Notes: generated by a model not told the origin, from the letters alone. Positions 1-8,802 are shown, counted from the stretch's first letter. The stretch is DNA of 20,418 nt from Paulinella micropora (GCA_009731375.1 BJOX01000155.1:568723-589140), one strand, 5' to 3'. A program made the numbers and translations.

Positions 1-99
1 CTCCTCCTCCTCCTCCTCCTTCTTCTTCTTCTTCTTCTTCTTCTTCTTCTTCTTCTTCTTCTTCTTCTTCTTCTTCTTCTTCTTCTTCTTCTTCTTCTT

Positions 100-171
<72 letters not shown>

Positions 172-887
172 CTTCTTCTTCTTCTTCTTCTTCTTCTTCT
201 TCTTCTTCTTCTTCTTCATCATCATCTTCATCATCTTCATCATCCATCATCATCCATCATCATCATCATCATCTTCTTCTTCTTCTTCTTCTTCTTCTTC
301 TTCTTCTTCTTCTTCTTCTTCTTCTTCTTCTTCTTCTTCTTCTTCTTCCTCCTCCTCCTCCTCCTCCTCCTTTCTTCTTCCTCCTTTCTTCTTCTTCTTC
401 TTCTTCTTCTTCTTCTTCTTCTTCTTCTTCTTCTTCTTCTTCTTCTTCTTCTTCTTCTTCTTCTTCTTCTTCTTCTTCTTCTTCTTCCTCCTCCTCCTCC
501 TCCTCTCTTCTTCCTCCTTTCTCCTTCCTTCCTTCTTCCTTCTTCCTCCTCCTGTCTCCTTTCTCCTTTCTCCTTTCTCCTTTCTCCTTTCTCCTTTCTC
601 CTTTCTCCTTTCTCCTTTCTCCTTGCTCCTTGCTCCTTGCTCCTTCTTCTTCTTCTTCTTCTTCTTCTTCTTCTTCTTCTTCTTCTTCTTCTTCTTCTTC
701 TTCTTCTTCTTCTTCTTCTTCTTCTTCTTCTCCTCCTCCTCCTCCTCCTCCTCCTCTTCCTTCTTCTTCTTCTCCTTCTTCTCCTTCTTCTCCTTCTTCT
801 TTTCTTCTTCTTCTTCTTCTTCTTCTTCTTCTTCTTCTTCTTCTTCTTCTTCTTCTTCTTCTTCTTCTTCTTCTTCTTCTTCTTCTT
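1..887. repeat. Long homopyrimidine (TTC/CTC)n compound tract
   Basis: Almost every base is C or T, in TTC runs punctuated by CTC blocks (about 346-371, 485-505, 731-755) and TTTC variants. Two interruptions carry A: an ACT block at about 104-138 and a CAT/CCAT block at about 216-271. From 272 to 553 and from 640 to 887 the strand is pure pyrimidine. Homopurine-homopyrimidine DNA of this kind (GAA/TTC) is known to form intramolecular triplexes and stall polymerases. That may explain why the tract runs straight into an assembly gap, which is inference. The frames here translate to poly-Ser, Phe, Leu, Lys, Arg or Glu and are not genes. Confidence 0.95.
555..645 (+). repeat. 13-unit heptamer minisatellite within the pyrimidine tract
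   Basis: Ten consecutive copies of TCTCCTT (555-624) are followed by three copies of the variant GCTCCTT (625-645), all in one 7-bp register. The three G-bearing units are adjacent, which suggests the variant arose once and was then copied to neighbouring units. The period of seven differs from the trinucleotide period on both sides. Confidence 0.9.
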
Positions 888-1614
888 NNNNNNNNNNNNN
901 NNNNNNNNNNNNNNNNNNNNNNNNNNNNNNNNNNNNNNNNNNNNNNNNNNNNNNNNNNNNNNNNNNNNNNNNNNNNNNNNNNNNNNNNNNNNNNNNNNNN
1001 NNNNNNNNNNNNNNNNNNNNNNNNNNNNNNNNNNNNNNNNNNNNNNNNNNNNNNNNNNNNNNNNNNNNNNNNNNNNNNNNNNNNNNNNNNNNNNNNNNNN
1101 NNNNNNNNNNNNNNNNNNNNNNNNNNNNNNNNNNNNNNNNNNNNNNNNNNNNNNNNNNNNNNNNNNNNNNNNNNNNNNNNNNNNNNNNNNNNNNNNNNNN
1201 NNNNNNNNNNNNNNNNNNNNNNNNNNNNNNNNNNNNNNNNNNNNNNNNNNNNNNNNNNNNNNNNNNNNNNNNNNNNNNNNNNNNNNNNNNNNNNNNNNNN
1301 NNNNNNNNNNNNNNNNNNNNNNNNNNNNNNNNNNNNNNNNNNNNNNNNNNNNNNNNNNNNNNNNNNNNNNNNNNNNNNNNNNNNNNNNNNNNNNNNNNNN
1401 NNNNNNNNNNNNNNNNNNNNNNNNNNNNNNNNNNNNNNNNNNNNNNNNNNNNNNNNNNNNNNNNNNNNNNNNNNNNNNNNNNNNNNNNNNNNNNNNNNNN
1501 NNNNNNNNNNNNNNNNNNNNNNNNNNNNNNNNNNNNNNNNNNNNNNNNNNNNNNNNNNNNNNNNNNNNNNNNNNNNNNNNNNNNNNNNNNNNNNNNNNNN
1601 NNNNNNNNNNNNNN
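888..1614. other. Assembly gap (727 N)
   Basis: Run of undetermined bases between the pyrimidine tract and a SINE 3' end. The sequence emerging at 1617 is already inside the SINE body, so the upstream part of that SINE is expected to lie in the gap. Confidence 0.99.
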
Positions 1615-1616
1615 AA

Positions 1617-1657
1617 GCGCATGTGCAGAAATGCATCAGCCATTGACAGAGAAGCAC
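1617..1657 (+). mobile_element. SINE 3' end, 5' part lost in gap
   Basis: Matches the last 41 bases of the SINE copies at 8474, 9475, 9895 and 14510, from GCGCATGTGCAG through GAGAAGCAC, and continues into an ATT-type tail exactly as they do. The SINE head is hidden by the preceding gap. The following ATT tract and E repeat reproduce the order seen at 8698-8976. Confidence 0.9.
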
Positions 1658-1783
<126 letters not shown>

Positions 1784-1956
1784 AGGGAGTACATAGGCCA
1801 TCGGTCCTTTCCATGGGCTGATTGGTATAAAGCTCCTAGAGTAATGTTCTATGCCGTCACTTCCTTTATTCCACCGATTGGTGTGGAGACTTTCCTTATG
1901 GAATGGAGGACTGGATGCACATGGCCTTTTGGCTCAGCAATTGGCAGGAGATACAC
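1784..1956 (+). repeat. Family E interspersed repeat, copy 1 (173 bp)
   Basis: Begins AGGGAGTACATAGGCC and ends CAGGAGATACAC, with (TAT)n on both sides. It is nearly identical to 8804-8976: one T and one A indel offset each other, so both are 173 bp. A third partial copy lies at 2048. I do not recognise the family. No open frame runs through it without entering the flanking microsatellite, and no terminal inverted repeats are visible. It could be a SINE-like or MITE-like element, or a fragment of a longer transposon. Orientation is arbitrary. Confidence 0.85.

Positions 1957-2047
<91 letters not shown>
1957..2047 (+). repeat. (TAT)n microsatellite between E copies
   Basis: Uninterrupted ATT-type triplets, about 91 bp, separating E copies 1 and 2. 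The E copies recur at 264 bp from start to start, so E plus ATT forms a short tandem array here. Confidence 0.95.
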
Positions 2048-2048
<1 letters not shown>

Positions 2049-2163
2049 GGGAGTACATAGGCCATCGGTCCTTTCCATGGGCTGATTGGTATAAAGCTCC
2101 TAGAGTAATGTTCTATGCCGTCACTTCCTTTATTCCACCGATTGGTGTGGAGACTTTCCTTAT
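2048..2163 (+). repeat. Family E, copy 2, cut by gap
   Basis: The first 116 bp read the same as copy 1 (1784-1899) as far as I can see, and the copy is then cut by Ns. In copy 1 a further 57 bp follow this point, and the gap is 63 bp, so the missing end fits the gap almost exactly. Confidence 0.85.
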
Positions 2164-2226
2164 NNNNNNNNNNNNNNNNNNNNNNNNNNNNNNNNNNNNN
2201 NNNNNNNNNNNNNNNNNNNNNNNNNN
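2164..2226. other. Assembly gap (63 N) inside E copy 2
   Basis: Undetermined bases. The expected missing E sequence is 57 bp. The first readable bases after it, TTCGAATT, do not match the normal E to ATT junction, so a small rearrangement or low-quality join is possible. Confidence 0.99.
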
Positions 2227-2230
2227 TTCG

Positions 2231-2256
2231 AATTATTATTATTATTATTATTATTA

Positions 2257-2328
<72 letters not shown>
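2231..2328 (+). repeat. (ATT)n microsatellite
   Basis: About 97 bp of ATT with one phase slip near 2258. It runs into the 3' segment of a family C repeat at ACTGTAAATCTGCC, where an undisrupted C copy reads ATATAGTAAATCTGCC. Confidence 0.93.
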
Positions 2329-2408
2329 TGTAAATCTGCCTTTGGAGTGTTGACTGTGACATATTTGAGGGAAATCCCGATGAAAAAACCTAGTCACACT
2401 TGCTAAAC
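2329..2408 (+). repeat. Family C 3' segment
   Basis: Matches 15491-15569: GTAAATCTGCC, GAGTGTTGACTGTGAC, then GGGAAATCCCGATG and ending CTTGCTAAAC. It has one extra T (CTGCCTTTGG against CTGCCTTGG). The upstream 400 bp of this C copy are replaced by an ATT tract. Seven bases later the next C copy starts, mirroring the head-to-tail junction at 15569-15577. Confidence 0.88.
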
Positions 2409-2415
2409 AGAGTTC

Positions 2416-2830
2416 CAGCCCAATGGCCTCAAGGCGTTAAACTGTGACGCCAACTCATAACCCTTTGGTGGTAGATGCTGGGGAGGAGGGTCGTTGCGCG
2501 CGTAAAAGATCTTAAACTCCGCATATGCTGGTTGATAGCCCAGGACCCAGCAGACACCAGATTGTTATGGGTGGGGTTTCGAGGCAGCTCTAGCAACCGC
2601 GCTTGGTGTATGCACTTGCACATTCGGTGACGTCTTGCAAGAGGTTGCTGGGACTGCGGAATAACCTCGGCTTAGTGCAGTCTTGCCCTCAGGAGCTCCA
2701 TCGGTGGCCCCGATCATCAGGCGAGAGACTGACACGGGGGGGGTGGAGGACCTCGAACAAGGGTATTGGAGGCTTATGTCCGTTGAGGATATGCCATTAG
2801 CTGCATCAGTACGCCTCAGATATAGTAAAT
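2416..2830 (+). repeat. Family C interspersed repeat, copy 1 (415 bp core)
   Basis: Starts CAGCCCAATGGCCTCAAGG and ends CAGATATAGTAAAT. Copy 2 (4941-5355) has the same length and appears identical. Copies 3 and 4 (15084, 15577) differ at only two places seen by eye: CAAGGCG against CAGGGCG near the start, and a run of 8 Gs against 7 near 2737. It is GC-richer than its surroundings. A 64-codon frame on the minus strand (about 2429-2623, starting MCKCIHQARLLE) is present in all four copies, but conservation follows simply from copy youth. A degenerate A-box-like TAGCCCAGGAC (2536-2546) and B-box-like GGTTTCGAGGC (2575-2585) lie 39 bp apart, which is weak evidence of a pol III origin. Function and class are unknown. 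Confidence 0.88.
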
Positions 2831-2853
2831 ATTATTATTACTACTACTACTAC

Positions 2854-2934
<81 letters not shown>
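2829..2934. repeat. ATT/ACT/AAT microsatellite with strand switch
   Basis: ATT triplets (2831-2840) become ACT (about 2840-2853) and then AAT to 2934. Because ATT and AAT are reverse complements, the two flanks of the ACT block can pair as a small hairpin. It directly abuts the 3' end of C copy 1. Confidence 0.9.
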
Positions 2935-3105
2935 CGCGAAGAAAAAAACAAACAAACAAAATCGAAACCAAAATAAAATTGAATCAAAGTCCAATCAAAC
3001 AGATAAAACAGTGTAGTAAAAAAAATTACATATCACTTGTTTGTGTGTCTGTGTAACAGATGTGTCCTCAGGGACTATCGCAGGGCTTCGCAGGGTACGT
3101 ATTCG
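2935..3105. other. A-rich single-copy spacer
   Basis: About 170 bp without an extended simple repeat: an A-rich stretch with AAAC steps (2941-2990), then GTTTGTGTGTCTGTG. A 10-bp direct repeat, TCGCAGGGCT then TCGCAGGGTA (about 3078-3097), precedes the ATCT array. No gene is seen. Confidence 0.7.
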
Positions 3106-3197
<92 letters not shown>

Positions 3198-3210
3198 ATC
3201 TATCTATCTA

Positions 3211-3276
<66 letters not shown>
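3106..3276 (+). repeat. (TATC)n microsatellite
   Basis: About 170 bp of TCTA-type tetranucleotide with two phase slips near 3196 (CTAATC) and 3211 (TATATC). Reading frames here give only Leu-Ser-Ile-Tyr repeats. Confidence 0.96.
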
Positions 3277-3277
3277 A

Positions 3278-3333
3278 TTGTTTGATGTGAAACTGCGTTC
3301 CTTTGCAAGGACTACATTCCTTTGCGACATCTC
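3278..3333 (+). repeat. Family N module, copy 1 (56 bp)
   Basis: TTGTTTGATGTGAAACTGCG through TTGCGACATCTC, sitting between two ATCT arrays. It is repeated at 7600-7647 (5' end in gap) and 8057-8112 with no difference that I can see. Inside it TTCCTTTGC occurs twice, 19 bp apart. All three copies are followed directly by ATCT, so the module travels with, or seeds, the microsatellite. Not recognised. Confidence 0.88.
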
Positions 3334-3398
<65 letters not shown>

Positions 3399-3459
3399 CC
3401 TACCTACCTACCTACCTACCTATCTACCTATCTACCTACCTACCTACCTACCTACCTAT
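3334..3459 (+). repeat. (ATCT)n then (ACCT)n microsatellite
   Basis: ATCT to about 3397, then ACCT with scattered ATCT units to 3459. The ATCT to ACCT succession recurs at 5826-5900, 6035-6075, 6647-6705 and 19144-19195. Confidence 0.95.
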
Positions 3460-3527
3460 ATGTCTGTCTATATGTCTCTGCCTGTATGTACGTAGGCTCT
3501 GCAGCAAATCGACTACTGCGATCCTTT
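3460..3527. other. Short single-copy spacer
   Basis: Mixed GTCT/TATG-like start, then GGCTCTGCAGCAAATCGACT and on to the first D module. No feature is recognised. Confidence 0.6.
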
Positions 3528-3596
3528 GGACTACACGATCCCAGCTTTACCTAACTGCAGCTCATGCCCAGCATGCACGGTAGATATAGATATAGA

Positions 3597-3701
3597 TCTA
3601 ACCCTTACCCTAACCTTAACCGTAACCCCTAGCCGTAACCCTAACCCTTACCCCCCTTACCCCAACCTAATCCTAACCCCAATCCTAACCCTAACCGTAG
3701 C
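3597..3701 (-). repeat. Interstitial telomere-like repeat block 1
   Basis: Degenerate hexamers on the + strand: CCCTAA, CCCTTA, CCGTAA, CCCCTAG, CCCCAAT. The complement is TTAGGG-like, the usual animal telomere motif. Variants dominate over perfect units, so this is old or subtelomeric variant DNA rather than a fresh telomere. Confidence 0.85.
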
Positions 3702-3778
3702 CACTGTACTCTACTGGACTGCACGTTCCACCTTTACCTAACTGCAGCTCATGCCCAGCATGCACGGTAGATATAGAT

Positions 3779-3942
3779 CTAATCCTTACCCTAACCCCAA
3801 TCCCGAACCCCAATCCCGTAACCGTAACCCTTACCCTAACCCTTACCCTAACCCTAAGCCCAATCCTAACCCTAACCGTAACCCTAACCCTTACCCTAAT
3901 CCTTACCCTAGTCCTTAACCCAATCCTAACCCTAACCGTAAC
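3779..3942 (-). repeat. Interstitial telomere-like repeat block 2
   Basis: About 160 bp of CCCTAA/CCCTTA/CCGTAA/CCCCAAT variants. A longer recurring pattern (CCTAACCGTAACC, CCTTACCCTAA) appears two or three times, so the block is partly a higher-order repeat. It lies between D modules 2 and 3. Confidence 0.85.
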
Positions 3943-3996
3943 CACTGTACTCTGGACTACACGATCCCAGCTTTCCCTAACTGCAGCTCATGCCCG

Positions 3997-4128
3997 CATG
4001 TATGTATATATATATATAATGCCCGCATGTATATATATTTATATATACATATACATATATACATATATACACACATATATATATACATATATATATATAT
4101 ACATATATATATAAATATATATATATAT
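3997..4128. repeat. (TA)n/(CATA)n AT-rich tract
   Basis: Alternating TA with ACATATATAT and TATTTATATA variants. The short string ATGCCCGCATGTATATA occurs at about 3991 and again at 4020, a 30-bp local duplication of the truncated D end. Confidence 0.9.
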
Positions 4129-4169
4129 AACCCTAACCGTAACCATAACCGCAAACGTTACCCTAAACC
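4129..4169 (-). repeat. Interstitial telomere-like fragment
   Basis: CCCTAACCGTAACCATAACCGC and a following CCCTAAACC: seven or so degenerate telomere-type hexamers isolated between the TA tract and the CAA array. It shows the same variants as the blocks at 3597 and 3779. Confidence 0.8.
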
Positions 4170-4365
4170 AACAACAACAACAACAACAACAAAAACAAAA
4201 ACAAAAACAACAAAAATAACAATAACAATAACAACAACAACAACAAAAATAACAATAACAATAACAACAACAACAAAGATAACAATAACAACAACAACGA
4301 CAACAACGAACAACAACAACAGCAACAACAAAAACGAAAACAACAACAACAACAAAAATAACAAT

Positions 4366-4398
<33 letters not shown>

Positions 4399-4882
4399 AA
4401 CAACAACAACAACAACAATAGCAACAACAACAACAACAACAGCAACAACAACAACAACAACAACAATAACAATAACAATAGCAACAACAACAACAACAAT
4501 AACAATAACAATAGCAACAACAACAACAATAACAATAACAATAGCAACAAAAACAACAACAACAACAATAACAACAACAACAAAAAAACAACAACAACAA
4601 CAACAACAATAACAATAACAATAACAATAGCAACAACAACAACAATAACAATAACAATAGCAACAACAACAATAACAATAACAATAGCAACAACAATAAC
4701 AATAGCAATAACAACAACACAACAACAACAATAACAATAGCAACAATAACAACAATAACAATAGCAACAATAACAATAGCAACAACAACAACAATAGCCG
4801 CAACAACAACAACAACAACAACAACAACAAGGACAACAACAACCGCAACAACAACAACATCAATCATCATCATCGTCAACAA
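4169..4882 (+). repeat. (CAA)n/(AACAAT)n compound array, about 710 bp
   Basis: CAA triplets mixed with the hexamer AACAAT, AACAATAGC variants and occasional AAAAAC. Blocks of AACAATAACAATAGC followed by CAA runs recur many times (about 4466-4550, 4606-4690, 4731-4800), giving an irregular higher-order repeat. The strand is very G-poor. It ends in ATCATC and passes into ATT. The poly-Asn/Gln/Thr frames are artefacts of composition. Confidence 0.95.

Positions 4883-4940
<58 letters not shown>
4883..4940 (+). repeat. (ATT)n microsatellite
   Basis: About 57 bp, ending exactly where C copy 2 begins. Confidence 0.95.
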
Positions 4941-4943
<3 letters not shown>

Positions 4944-5354
4944 CCCAATGGCCTCAAGGCGTTAAACTGTGACGCCAACTCATAACCCTTTGGTGGTAGA
5001 TGCTGGGGAGGAGGGTCGTTGCGCGCGTAAAAGATCTTAAACTCCGCATATGCTGGTTGATAGCCCAGGACCCAGCAGACACCAGATTGTTATGGGTGGG
5101 GTTTCGAGGCAGCTCTAGCAACCGCGCTTGGTGTATGCACTTGCACATTCGGTGACGTCTTGCAAGAGGTTGCTGGGACTGCGGAATAACCTCGGCTTAG
5201 TGCAGTCTTGCCCTCAGGAGCTCCATCGGTGGCCCCGATCATCAGGCGAGAGACTGACACGGGGGGGGTGGAGGACCTCGAACAAGGGTATTGGAGGCTT
5301 ATGTCCGTTGAGGATATGCCATTAGCTGCATCAGTACGCCTCAGATATAGTAAA

Positions 5355-5355
<1 letters not shown>
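4941..5355 (+). repeat. Family C, copy 2 (415 bp)
   Basis: Same length and apparently the same sequence as copy 1 at 2416-2830, including the CAAGGCG and eight-G markers. It is flanked by ATT on both sides. Like copy 1 it stops at AGTAAAT, just before the 72-bp 3' segment that copy 3 retains. The match between two loci 2.5 kb apart implies recent duplication, gene conversion or an assembly collapse. Confidence 0.9.
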
Positions 5356-5420
<65 letters not shown>

Positions 5421-5472
5421 CATCATCATCATCATCATCATCATCAACAACAACAACAACAACAACAACAAC
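5352..5472 (+). repeat. (ATT)n-(CAT)n-(CAA)n compound microsatellite
   Basis: ATT to about 5420, CAT to about 5446, then CAA to 5472. The CAA and CAT units match those ending the array at 4169-4882, in reverse order relative to the C element. Confidence 0.95.
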
Positions 5473-5489
5473 ATATATAATGTATGTAC

Positions 5490-5538
5490 ATATAGTCGTA
5501 CAGTGGCTGCTCAGCTGATTGTGTCGAATGCGCTGATA
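5490..5538 (+). repeat. Diverged 50-bp module, copy 1
   Basis: ATATAGTCGTACAGTGGCTG then GATTGTGTCGAATGCGCTGAT aligns with 5688-5736 (TATAGGCATACAGTGGCTGC, then GATTGTAACATATGCGCTGA). Shared cores are ACAGTGGCTG, GATTGT and ATGCGCTGA. It is more diverged than other families here, hence older. Confidence 0.7.
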
Positions 5539-5543
5539 TAATG

Positions 5544-5623
<80 letters not shown>

Positions 5624-5655
5624 CAATAACAATAACAATAACAATAATAACAACA
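5539..5655 (+). repeat. (ATA)n then (AACAAT)n array
   Basis: AAT-type triplets to about 5618, then four AACAAT hexamers and AAC units to 5655. The AAT orientation is opposite to the ATT used by most arrays in the window. Confidence 0.93.
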
Positions 5656-5687
5656 TCGTCATACAAGATATGTACTTTTTGTATTTA

Positions 5688-5736
5688 TATAGGCATACAG
5701 TGGCTGCGCTGCGGATTGTAACATATGCGCTGACGG
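5688..5736 (+). repeat. Diverged 50-bp module, copy 2
   Basis: Partner of 5490-5538, 198 bp downstream. Each copy lies just upstream of a simple array: AAT for copy 1, ATCT for copy 2. Confidence 0.7.
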
Positions 5737-5742
5737 GTCATT

Positions 5743-6894
<1,152 letters not shown>

Positions 6895-7599
6895 NNNNNN
6901 NNNNNNNNNNNNNNNNNNNNNNNNNNNNNNNNNNNNNNNNNNNNNNNNNNNNNNNNNNNNNNNNNNNNNNNNNNNNNNNNNNNNNNNNNNNNNNNNNNNN
7001 NNNNNNNNNNNNNNNNNNNNNNNNNNNNNNNNNNNNNNNNNNNNNNNNNNNNNNNNNNNNNNNNNNNNNNNNNNNNNNNNNNNNNNNNNNNNNNNNNNNN
7101 NNNNNNNNNNNNNNNNNNNNNNNNNNNNNNNNNNNNNNNNNNNNNNNNNNNNNNNNNNNNNNNNNNNNNNNNNNNNNNNNNNNNNNNNNNNNNNNNNNNN
7201 NNNNNNNNNNNNNNNNNNNNNNNNNNNNNNNNNNNNNNNNNNNNNNNNNNNNNNNNNNNNNNNNNNNNNNNNNNNNNNNNNNNNNNNNNNNNNNNNNNNN
7301 NNNNNNNNNNNNNNNNNNNNNNNNNNNNNNNNNNNNNNNNNNNNNNNNNNNNNNNNNNNNNNNNNNNNNNNNNNNNNNNNNNNNNNNNNNNNNNNNNNNN
7401 NNNNNNNNNNNNNNNNNNNNNNNNNNNNNNNNNNNNNNNNNNNNNNNNNNNNNNNNNNNNNNNNNNNNNNNNNNNNNNNNNNNNNNNNNNNNNNNNNNNN
7501 NNNNNNNNNNNNNNNNNNNNNNNNNNNNNNNNNNNNNNNNNNNNNNNNNNNNNNNNNNNNNNNNNNNNNNNNNNNNNNNNNNNNNNNNNNNNNNNNNNN
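6895..7599. other. Assembly gap (705 N)
   Basis: Undetermined bases between the ATCT tract and an N module whose first 8 bp are missing. Confidence 0.99.
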
Positions 7600-7647
7600 T
7601 GTGAAACTGCGTTCCTTTGCAAGGACTACATTCCTTTGCGACATCTC
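7600..7647 (+). repeat. Family N module, copy 2 (5' end in gap)
   Basis: TGTGAAACTGCG through GCGACATCTC, matching 3286-3333 and 8065-8112 with no difference that I can see. Followed directly by ATCT. Confidence 0.88.
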
Positions 7648-7689
7648 ATCTATCTATCTATCTATCTAATGCTATCTATCTATCTAATG

Positions 7690-7754
<65 letters not shown>

Positions 7755-7779
7755 GATCGATCGATCGATCGATCTATCG

Positions 7780-7869
<90 letters not shown>
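7648..7869 (+). repeat. (ATCT)n array with AATGCT and (CGAT)n variants
   Basis: ATCT with two AATGCT interruptions spaced 19 bp apart (about 7668 and 7687), and a self-complementary CGAT block at about 7752-7782. The CGAT block can fold on itself; the rest is ordinary ATCT. Confidence 0.94.
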
Positions 7870-8056
7870 AGCTTGCGCAAGCTTACGGTGCTCAAAACAC
7901 TTGGACTAACGGCTTCCTTTTCTTTCTCTTCTTCCTTATCCTCCCACTCTCCATTCCTAGATTGCCTTTTTCTTCAACGTCCTTCCTCCTCTTCTTTTTC
8001 CAGAACACAGTCTACCCGTGATTCCCATCCCGGACACATGCACAGTACACAAATTG
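7870..8056 (+). other. Single-copy pyrimidine-rich spacer with 14-bp palindrome
   Basis: Opens with the perfect palindrome AGCTTGCGCAAGCT (7870-7883). A C/T-rich stretch follows (about 7910-8000), ending TTTTTCCAG, then about 55 bp of mixed sequence up to an N module. The C/T run plus CAG looks like a 3' splice site, but no exon or donor can be supported nearby. Nothing else is recognised. Confidence 0.65.
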
Positions 8057-8112
8057 TTGTTTGATGTGAAACTGCGTTCCTTTGCAAGGACTACATTCCT
8101 TTGCGACATCTC
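8057..8112 (+). repeat. Family N module, copy 3 (56 bp)
   Basis: Complete copy matching 3278-3333. Unlike copy 1 it is preceded by unique DNA rather than ATCT, so this copy best marks the 5' limit of the module. It is followed by ATCT and ATCC. Confidence 0.88.
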
Positions 8113-8251
8113 ATCTATCTATCTATCTATCCATCCATCCATCCATCCATCCATCCATCCATGCATCCATCCATGCATCCATCCATGCATCCATCCATCC
8201 ATCCATCCATCCATCCATCTATCTATCTATCTATCTATCTGTCTATCTATC
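8113..8251 (+). repeat. (ATCT)n-(ATCC)n array with 12-bp ATGC pattern
   Basis: ATCT, then ATCC (about 8129-8217) in which ATGC replaces every third unit three times (about 8161-8190), then ATCT to 8251. Confidence 0.94.
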
Positions 8252-8317
8252 TTCTTCTAGGCGCCGGTAAGTTCTTCTTCGCTACGCCAACCCCCGCTTG
8301 TCTGGGGTAACAAATAG
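8252..8317 (+). other. Short single-copy island
   Basis: TTCTTCTAGGCGCCGGTAAG followed by GCTACGCCAACCCCCGC, between ATCT and ATT arrays. It contains a TAG-GCGCCG-GTAAGT string that superficially looks like an acceptor, a 6-nt exon and a donor. No wider gene structure supports it. Confidence 0.55.
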
Positions 8318-8391
<74 letters not shown>

Positions 8392-8465
8392 CATTATTAT
8401 TATCATTATTATTATCATTATTATTATTATTATTATTATTATCATTATTATTATTATTATTATGA
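8318..8465 (+). repeat. (ATT)n array with 12-bp ATC pattern
   Basis: ATT, with one ATC replacing every fourth triplet for several units (about 8390-8445). It lies immediately 5' of SINE copy 1. Confidence 0.94.
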
Positions 8466-8473
8466 TTAATTAG

Positions 8474-8738
8474 GACACCGTGATAGCCCAGTGGTCAAGT
8501 TCTACCATCTGGGCCCTGTCGCCAGTTCGATTCCCGTCGGTGCCACCAGTATTTTCATGGAACATACCGATCCGTCTGGACCAGTATTTTCATTGAACAT
8601 ACCGGCCCGTCTGGAAGTGTTGGAACTGCCCTTGCGGGGGTGTCATTAGAGCTTATCGTCAATTCTTCGTACTCCCCTCACGGGTGAGACGATGGAGGCG
8701 CATGTGCAGAAATGCATCAGCCATTGACAGAGAAGCAC
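8474..8738 (+). mobile_element. tRNA-derived SINE, copy 1 (265 bp, duplicated module)
   Basis: The head (8474-8545) is tRNA-like. A 7-base 5' end, GACACCG, pairs at 6 of 7 positions with CGGTGCC (8538-8544). An A box TAGCCCAGTGG (8484-8494) matches TGGCNNAGTGG but for one base, and a B box AGTTCGATTCC (8524-8534) is close to GGTTCGANTCC. After a discriminator A come CCA (8546-8548). A 35-bp module starting at that CCA is present twice (8546-8580, 8581-8615). The body has TGCCCTTGCGGGGGTGTC and ends GAGAAGCAC before a (TAT)n tail. Known biology: SINEs are pol III transcribed from internal A/B boxes and move with LINE proteins. No LINE is visible here. The parent tRNA cannot be named. Confidence 0.9.
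8484..8534 (+). promoter_or_regulatory. Internal pol III promoter (A and B boxes) of SINE copy 1
   Basis: A box 8484-8494 and B box 8524-8534, 40 bp start to start, within the spacing normal for tRNA genes. Equivalent pairs are at 9154/9194, 9485/9525, 9905/9945 and 14520/14560. The boxes are intact in all five heads, but activity is not shown by sequence. Confidence 0.8.

Positions 8739-8802
<64 letters not shown>

Larger units (their letters stand above)
3528..3998 (+). repeat. Module D plus telomere-like satellite, three units
   Basis: A conserved module of about 65 bp (GGACTACACGATCCCAGCTT through GCATGCACGGTAGATATAGAT) starts at 3528 and recurs at 3716 and 3954 (truncated at about 3996), giving periods of 188 and 238 bp. 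Between modules lies degenerate CCCTAA-type DNA (3597-3701, 3779-3942). Copies 2 and 3 share an upstream extension, CCACTGTACTCT. The module holds a small hairpin, CATGC-CCA-GCATG (3563-3575). The structure resembles a subtelomere-type satellite, but I cannot tell whether the locus is near a chromosome end. Confidence 0.85.

Noticed and set aside
1929-1947. TGGCTCAGC in family E as a pol III A box
   Set aside because: It lies close to the 3' end of the 173-bp unit with no B box after it, so it cannot act as a normal internal promoter.
2429-2623. 64-codon minus-strand frame found in every C copy
   Set aside because: The copies are nearly identical over their whole length, so the frame's presence in all of them shows recency, not selection. 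I recognise no protein family in it.
3597-3942. A true chromosome end
   Set aside because: The hexamers are mostly variants and the block continues into other repeats on both sides, so it is interstitial or subtelomeric at most.
4027-4885. Long Asn/Gln/Thr-rich and Leu/Val/Cys-rich frames across the CAA array
   Set aside because: CAA and AACAAT words contain no stop in most frames on either strand. All frames being open at once points to composition, not coding.
7980-8001. Pyrimidine run plus CCAG as a 3' splice site
   Set aside because: The downstream 55 bp lead into an N module and ATCT repeats with no supported exon.
8252-8280. TTCTTCTAG-GCGCCG-GTAAGT, a possible 6-nt micro-exon
   Set aside because: Both splice-like words are short, lie beside ATCT and TTC-rich sequence, and no neighbouring exon exists to join to. 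Transcript data would be needed to reconsider it.
8474-8545. A functional tRNA gene
   Set aside because: Acceptor and box motifs are present, but the T-arm pairs poorly, the anticodon arm is not clear, extra bases lie between acceptor and D arm, and the unit is repeated with a SINE body and tail.
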